Positions 60,559-64,000 of a stretch of DNA of 64,000 bases are shown in pieces; positions within the stretch are counted from its first letter, which is position 1, and the number at the start of each line of letters is the position of its first letter. This DNA comes from Candidatus Binatia bacterium. Its GTDB lineage: Bacteria > Desulfobacterota > Binatia > UBA1149 > JAJCZL01. The stretch is from positions 121,746 to 185,745 of the forward strand of contig JANQEO010000213.1 of assembly GCA_028278325.1 (NCBI GenBank). The letters run 5' to 3'. A program made the position numbers and the translations under genes. The notes under the pieces are model-generated. The model had not been told where the DNA came from, made no database searches, and saw only the letters and a list, made by a program, of their open reading frames with translations.

Positions 60559-60600
60559 GCCCGGGAGTGCGCAGCACACCCCCGGGCCTCGGCCCTTTCT
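60559..60600. terminator. Bidirectional rho-independent terminator
   Basis: GCCCGGG (60559-60565) pairs with CCCGGGC (60581-60587), with a further GTG/CAC pairing inside. A T-rich tract (ccctttctgtttct) follows on the plus side. It sits between the propeller gene and the convergent gene at 60606 and can serve the plus strand; the minus strand lacks an equally clear T-run. Confidence 0.75.
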
Positions 60601-60605
60601 GTTTC

Positions 60606-61340
60606 TCAGGAGCCAGGGAGACTGGGAACGACGAGAACGTTCAGACCTTGAGTGTCTTCGCCGCTCAAAGGCTTCTCGATTCTCAGACCGACCTGCAAGC
60701 CGTAGTCGTTACGGCGCTCTATGTCGTCCAGGCCCATGGTGGGATCGAATGCCGAGCCCATGGAGGTGGCCAGTGAATGGATGTGGCCATCGACGATCCG
60801 CGGCGGCGGAAGATGGCGGGTAGGCGCGGTGCCGATGCCCGGCTGCCCGTGCTGTGAGAACGCGGTTGCCGGTTCGCGCTCCTTACCTGTGAGTACGGAG
60901 ATCAACTCGTTGGAGAATGCCCGCACGGGATCTATGAGACCCTCGAAGACGACTTCAGACACCAGGGCTATGCTCTCAGGCAACAGTGTCCGCTCGCTGT
61001 CGAAAGTGAGAAGGCGACCAAACAGGCTCTTCGCTCTCCACCCGTAGTCGCGAAGCTTCAGGTCGAGGGACATCAGAGCCGTCATGGGCGCCTCGCCCGG
61101 CGTGTCCGCACGCTCGGCAGGAGGGCTCGTGTTAGCCTCGTTAGGCACCAGCAGGCTAGGCTCGTAGGCGTCGCCACTGTCCAGGGGGACTACCTGCCGG
61201 GTGTACCCTGTGCGGCCGCAGCACTCGGGGCCGGCCCAGCCGAAGCCGCTGCAAACGACGAAGGCGGCTGTCAGAAGTGCGGCTCGGCAGATGCCCGTCG
61301 AAAGGGCTCGGGTGAGGTGTGTCTGTTCGGAGTTGGCCAT
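60606..61340 (-). CDS. Exported hypothetical protein
   Basis: A 244-residue protein with an N-terminal signal (AALLTAAFVVCSGFGWAGPECC). After a Pro/Asp-rich linker it has an amphipathic central region (LMSLDLKLRDYGWRAKSLFG, ELISVLTGKE) and a C-terminal strand-rich end (YGLQVGLRIEKPLSGEDTQGLNVLVVPS). No family is recognised. It is divergent from nothing nearby and convergent with the propeller gene. Confidence 0.7.
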   Translation of the reverse strand: MANSEQTHLTRALSTGICRAALLTAAFVVCSGFGWAGPECCGRTGYTRQVVPLDSGDAYEPSLLVPNEANTSPPAERADTPGEAPMTALMSLDLKLRDYGWRAKSLFGRLLTFDSERTLLPESIALVSEVVFEGLIDPVRAFSNELISVLTGKEREPATAFSQHGQPGIGTAPTRHLPPPRIVDGHIHSLATSMGSAFDPTMGLDDIERRNDYGLQVGLRIEKPLSGEDTQGLNVLVVPSLPGS

Positions 61341-61942
61341 CGTGTCACTCGCGTCGCGCTACACTTGCGACACTACGCCGCCGCCGGAACGGGGCGCAAC
61401 ACAAGAATCGACGCCAAATTTTCGCCGCTGAAACCCGTTCAAAAGCGTAAGCGAGAGCTCTAGTACTTCACGACATCGCTCATGACCGCCCCTTCGTAGC
61501 TGCTCAACGACGAACACCAAGCAAGGCGCAAAACCTACTACGAAACGATTGGAGTGTGCCGGAGGCACGGCGGTTCGGAAGTCTCGGTGGCACAAGGGGC
61601 CGGGCCGTTCCGCCGGTTTCCGATTCGAGATCGTCGCGGGACAGACCGTATGAGCTGTTTGGCATAGTTCGACAATGCCGAGGCTTGGTGCGGCCGAGAG
61701 CATTTTTGCGGCCGTACCGACTTGTCCCGTCGCGCCATTTTCGAGCGTTCCGCCACCGTCTATGCGGCGGGCGGGGGGGTAGGTCGCCTGGGTCGGAGTC
61801 CCCCATGCGGGTCGGTCGCTTGCGCGTTGGAACGCGCGCCTGCTGAACACTATGCGCTGCAGCAAGAGGTTTGGCCTTGACAGTGTCGCGAATGCTCTGG
61901 CAGTGTCGAACCCGGCTCTCTGCCGCCGAGGGAGGAGTTTTC
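61341..61942. other. Long intergenic region without a supported gene
   Basis: A 602-bp stretch between divergent genes for two exported proteins. Several frames are open on both strands, but none has a credible ribosome site, protein-like composition or recognisable motif. A TTGACA at 61877-61882 has no matching -10 element at 16-18 bp. I see no RNA gene or repeat. Confidence 0.55.
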
Positions 61943-63265
61943 GTGCACCGGGTCAGTGAAATGGGGGCCCAGCGACTGGGTCTCTGGGTGGGTTTCGTCT
62001 TTGCAACCCTGGCGATGGCTTTCGCCTCGGTGCCGGCCCACGCGCAGATTCAAACGGTTCTTCTCAAGAACACTTCCGCTGCGCCCGGTGGCCACAACTA
62101 CCGTAAGTTCAGGTTGCCCGCCGTGGGTGACGGTGTCGGTGAGAACCTGGCCTTGACTGCTACATCAAAAGGGCTGGGTGGCTCGATCAAAGGCATCTTT
62201 GCGGAGGATTCAGATCCCGGCGTCGCCGGTACCTTGATAGCGCAGAAGGGGACTCTCGCCGCCCTGGGTCTGAACTACCGCAACTTCACGCGCCCCTCCA
62301 TCAACTCGAGCAACGACATCGGCTACTTCGCGTTCCTGAACCAGGGACAGCGTGCGGTCTTTCGTACCATCGGTTCACCTACGCCTGTACTCATAGCCCT
62401 TGCGCTCGACAGCACACCCCTTGGCGGTATCTACGACGATTTCGACAACCCCATACTGACACAGAGTGGGGCGCTCGTGTTCTGGGCCGAGATCAACGGC
62501 GGCAGCTCCGAGGAAGCGATAGTTCGCTGTTCCGGTGGGGATAGTGACTGCCGCTCCGGTAGCGGAACCATGGACGTGCAGGTTGCCATAGGCGATTCGG
62601 TCGGGGGAGGGCGAGAACTCTGCGACCTCAACGAGACGGTAAGCGCGAGTAATTGGGGAGTCGCGTTTCGTGGCGAGACCAAGATGAACTGCGCCAATGC
62701 CGGCGAGCCGGCTCTCGACGGCGTATTCCGCAAGCCTTTCGCGGGCGGGATAGTCACCCTGGCCCTAGAGGGAGACGGCGTCGATCCCGGGCTGGGCGTT
62801 GGGATGATCTATGATCGCTTCCGTGACTCCGCCAGCATCGAAGACAACGGCATCGTCACCTTCCGTGCTGCCGCTACCGGGATCACGAAAGAAGAGGCCC
62901 TGTTCCTCTGTGACCCCGGCTCTTGCCCGGCCAGTCCGGCCGAAGCGATCGTAGTCAAGGGCCAGGACGACGGTTTTGGCAACGAGATGAAAACCCTGGC
63001 CGGACCGACTATCACAGACGCCGGTGACGTGTTCTTCAACTCCAAGGTCAAGGGCTTCCTGAAGGGAAGTTCCATCTACGTCCGCCGCTTCGGCGGATCC
63101 CTGGAGCGCTTGGTAACCAAGGGCGACATCGCTCCAGACAACGCTCCCTCGACATTGAAGCGAGTGCGCAACCCGCAAGTCAGTCCCGGGGGCAAGATGG
63201 TGTTCCGATCAAAACTCAAGGGAATCCCCCCCAATTCGGGAAACGCTCTGTTTCTGCTCGAGTAA
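61943..63265 (+). CDS. Exported DUF7453-like (choice-of-anchor type) protein
   Basis: A 440-residue exported protein. I chose GTG 61943: GGGAGGAG lies 6 nt upstream, and the product then has a clear signal peptide ending in SVPAHAQIQ. The frame is open further upstream, so longer starts are possible. The body has repeating units (SGALVFWAEINGG, NWGVAFRGETK, NGIVTFRAAATG, AGDVFFNSKVKG, GGKMVFRSKLKG) similar to the DUF7453/propeller-like secreted proteins common in some deltaproteobacterial and Binatota-type genomes. The function is unknown. Confidence 0.75.
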   Translation: MHRVSEMGAQRLGLWVGFVFATLAMAFASVPAHAQIQTVLLKNTSAAPGGHNYRKFRLPAVGDGVGENLALTATSKGLGGSIKGIFAEDSDPGVAGTLIAQKGTLAALGLNYRNFTRPSINSSNDIGYFAFLNQGQRAVFRTIGSPTPVLIALALDSTPLGGIYDDFDNPILTQSGALVFWAEINGGSSEEAIVRCSGGDSDCRSGSGTMDVQVAIGDSVGGGRELCDLNETVSASNWGVAFRGETKMNCANAGEPALDGVFRKPFAGGIVTLALEGDGVDPGLGVGMIYDRFRDSASIEDNGIVTFRAAATGITKEEALFLCDPGSCPASPAEAIVVKGQDDGFGNEMKTLAGPTITDAGDVFFNSKVKGFLKGSSIYVRRFGGSLERLVTKGDIAPDNAPSTLKRVRNPQVSPGGKMVFRSKLKGIPPNSGNALFLLE

Positions 63266-63580
63266 ACCCCCCGATCGGGTAATCACCCGCCTCTCCCTAT
63301 CGCTATTGCTGCCCTTCGCAAACGGGGGCTAATCTCGACGTAGGTTTGAGGCCACCAGCCGTTTGGCCCGCTAGGAAGGGGGGATTTCGCACAGCCCTTT
63401 TCATAGCGACTGCCCACGAATGAGCCTCGCCAGCGGACGCCAAGCCGTCGGCTTCCCGAAGCCGATCGCGCCGAATGGTCCGCACAATTTGCTGAGTGAA
63501 AGATTGACTAGAGCCGGACAGCATCGCGGTACGTGCGCGTACACCGCTTCATTGCCCGACCTCATCAAGGAAGGTTCCTC
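63266..63580. other. Intergenic region with short inverted repeats
   Basis: A 315-bp gap between two exported-protein genes on the plus strand. CGGCTTC-CC-GAAGCCG (63449-63464) is a perfect inverted repeat without a T-run. CCCGATCGGG lies just after the preceding stop. No coding frame or RNA gene is supported. Confidence 0.5.
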
Positions 63581-64000
63581 ATGCCAGTGATCCCACGCCG
63601 CCGGCTCAGAGCCGGACTCGCCTCGGCCGCGATCGCGACTCTACTGTCGTCGCTTTTGTTCCAGGCTCAACCTGTCGAAGCCCAGTTCGTGGGCAAGAAA
63701 GAAATAAAGTGCCGCTCGCTCGCCGTAAAGGGCGTTCGCAAGGCAGCCAAGATCATCATCAAAGCTCGCGCCCAGTGTATCGCCCAGCGCGCGAAATTTG
63801 TTCTCGGTGGCTCCGTAGACTGCATGGGAAACCCCGCCATCCTCGGAGGCTCCGGTACCGGGGATATCATCACCGACCAGAAGCTCAGCAAGTTTGCTAC
63901 TATTCGCGCAAAGCAGGCCAAGAAGCTCGGCGGCAAATGTACGGGCAAAGCGTCGCCGGTACTCGCCCAGGTCGACACGTTGTGCACTCCTGCGGAGCCG
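63581..64000 (+). CDS. Cys-rich exported protein, N-terminal part (3' end outside window)
   Basis: The frame is open from ATG 63581 to the end of the window, at least 140 residues. AAGGAAGG precedes the ATG. A Sec signal peptide (RAGLASAAIATLLSSLLFQAQPVEA) is followed by a basic, Cys-containing region: KCRSLAVKGVRKAAKI, ARAQCIAQRAKFV, SVDCMG, GGKCTGKA and TLCTP. Six Cys residues occur in the visible mature part at spacings suggesting disulphides. No family is recognised. Confidence 0.75.
   Translation, partial: MPVIPRRRLRAGLASAAIATLLSSLLFQAQPVEAQFVGKKEIKCRSLAVKGVRKAAKIIIKARAQCIAQRAKFVLGGSVDCMGNPAILGGSGTGDIITDQKLSKFATIRAKQAKKLGGKCTGKASPVLAQVDTLCTPAEP

Noticed and set aside
61359..61865. A 168-codon minus-strand frame in the long intergenic region
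   Set aside because: Arg/Pro-rich composition without motifs, signal or ribosome site; overlapping frames on both strands are equally open, as expected by chance at this GC content.
1..64000. CRISPR arrays, insertion sequences, tRNA or rRNA genes
   Set aside because: No regularly spaced direct repeats, transposase motifs, terminal inverted repeats, cloverleaf-like or rRNA-like stretches were seen on reading both strands; short or divergent copies could be missed by eye.

Overview
The window is GC-rich DNA from a Gram-negative bacterium. It encodes outer-membrane porins, TAT and Sec exported proteins, periplasmic multihaem cytochromes, an RND transporter and a complete classical menaquinone pathway. 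The gene content and the secreted beta-propeller and Cys-rich proteins at the 3' end suit a deltaproteobacterial-type lineage (Desulfobacterota, Myxococcota or Binatota-like). That placement is inference; no rRNA, tRNA, insertion sequence, prophage or CRISPR array was seen. Both ends are open: the agmatine deiminase at base 1 and a Cys-rich secreted protein at base 64000 run off the window.

Layout. 1-5.3 kb: agmatine to putrescine genes (aguA, aguB), a PPOX-fold protein, an enoyl-CoA hydratase-like protein, a DksA-type zinc finger, a CBS pair, a DHODH-like flavoprotein and a small membrane protein in its own promoter-terminator unit. 5.3-8.8 kb: a CrtI-like FAD oxidoreductase, a histone-deacetylase-fold hydrolase and an unknown protein. 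8.9-24.1 kb: one long operon with a GltD-like FAD/FeS protein, Rieske protein, fused b6/subunit IV cytochrome b, a ten-haem membrane cytochrome c, a NapA-type molybdoenzyme, NapG, NapH fused to an extra periplasmic domain, a diiron protein and an RND transporter. 24.1-27.4 kb: a sigma-54-type response regulator, divergent from a globin-coupled histidine kinase, plus a ferritin-like protein. 27.5-32.7 kb: a second Rieske/cytochrome b operon with an octahaem HAO-type cytochrome, a porin and a universal stress protein. 32.8-43.8 kb: a MerR regulator followed by ubiE/menG, menF, menD, menH, menB, menA, menC, menE and two accessory genes, almost all overlapping. 43.8-64 kb: DNA repair enzymes, a glycosyltransferase with a histone-H1-like tail, an osmolyte ABC transporter, an EgtD-type methyltransferase, an MBL-Rieske oxidoreductase, redox and lipid enzymes, and large secreted proteins.

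How it fits together. The central 20 kb looks like a regulated anaerobic nitrogen-oxide respiration island. Menaquinol from the adjacent men pathway would be oxidised by two Rieske/cytochrome b complexes. Electrons would pass through a chain of c haems to a NapA-type reductase (nitrate to nitrite) and to an octahaem HAO-type enzyme (nitrite or hydroxylamine chemistry). Canonical NapB, NapC and NapD are absent. Three close matches to the sigma-54 promoter consensus (GG-N10-GC) lie in front of the small membrane protein, the NapA-type operon and the HAO-type operon. A globin-coupled kinase and a GAFTGA-containing activator sit between the two large operons. The unifying hypothesis is a haem-based O2/NO sensor that drives a sigma-54 regulon for menaquinol-dependent nitrate reduction through b6f-like complexes.
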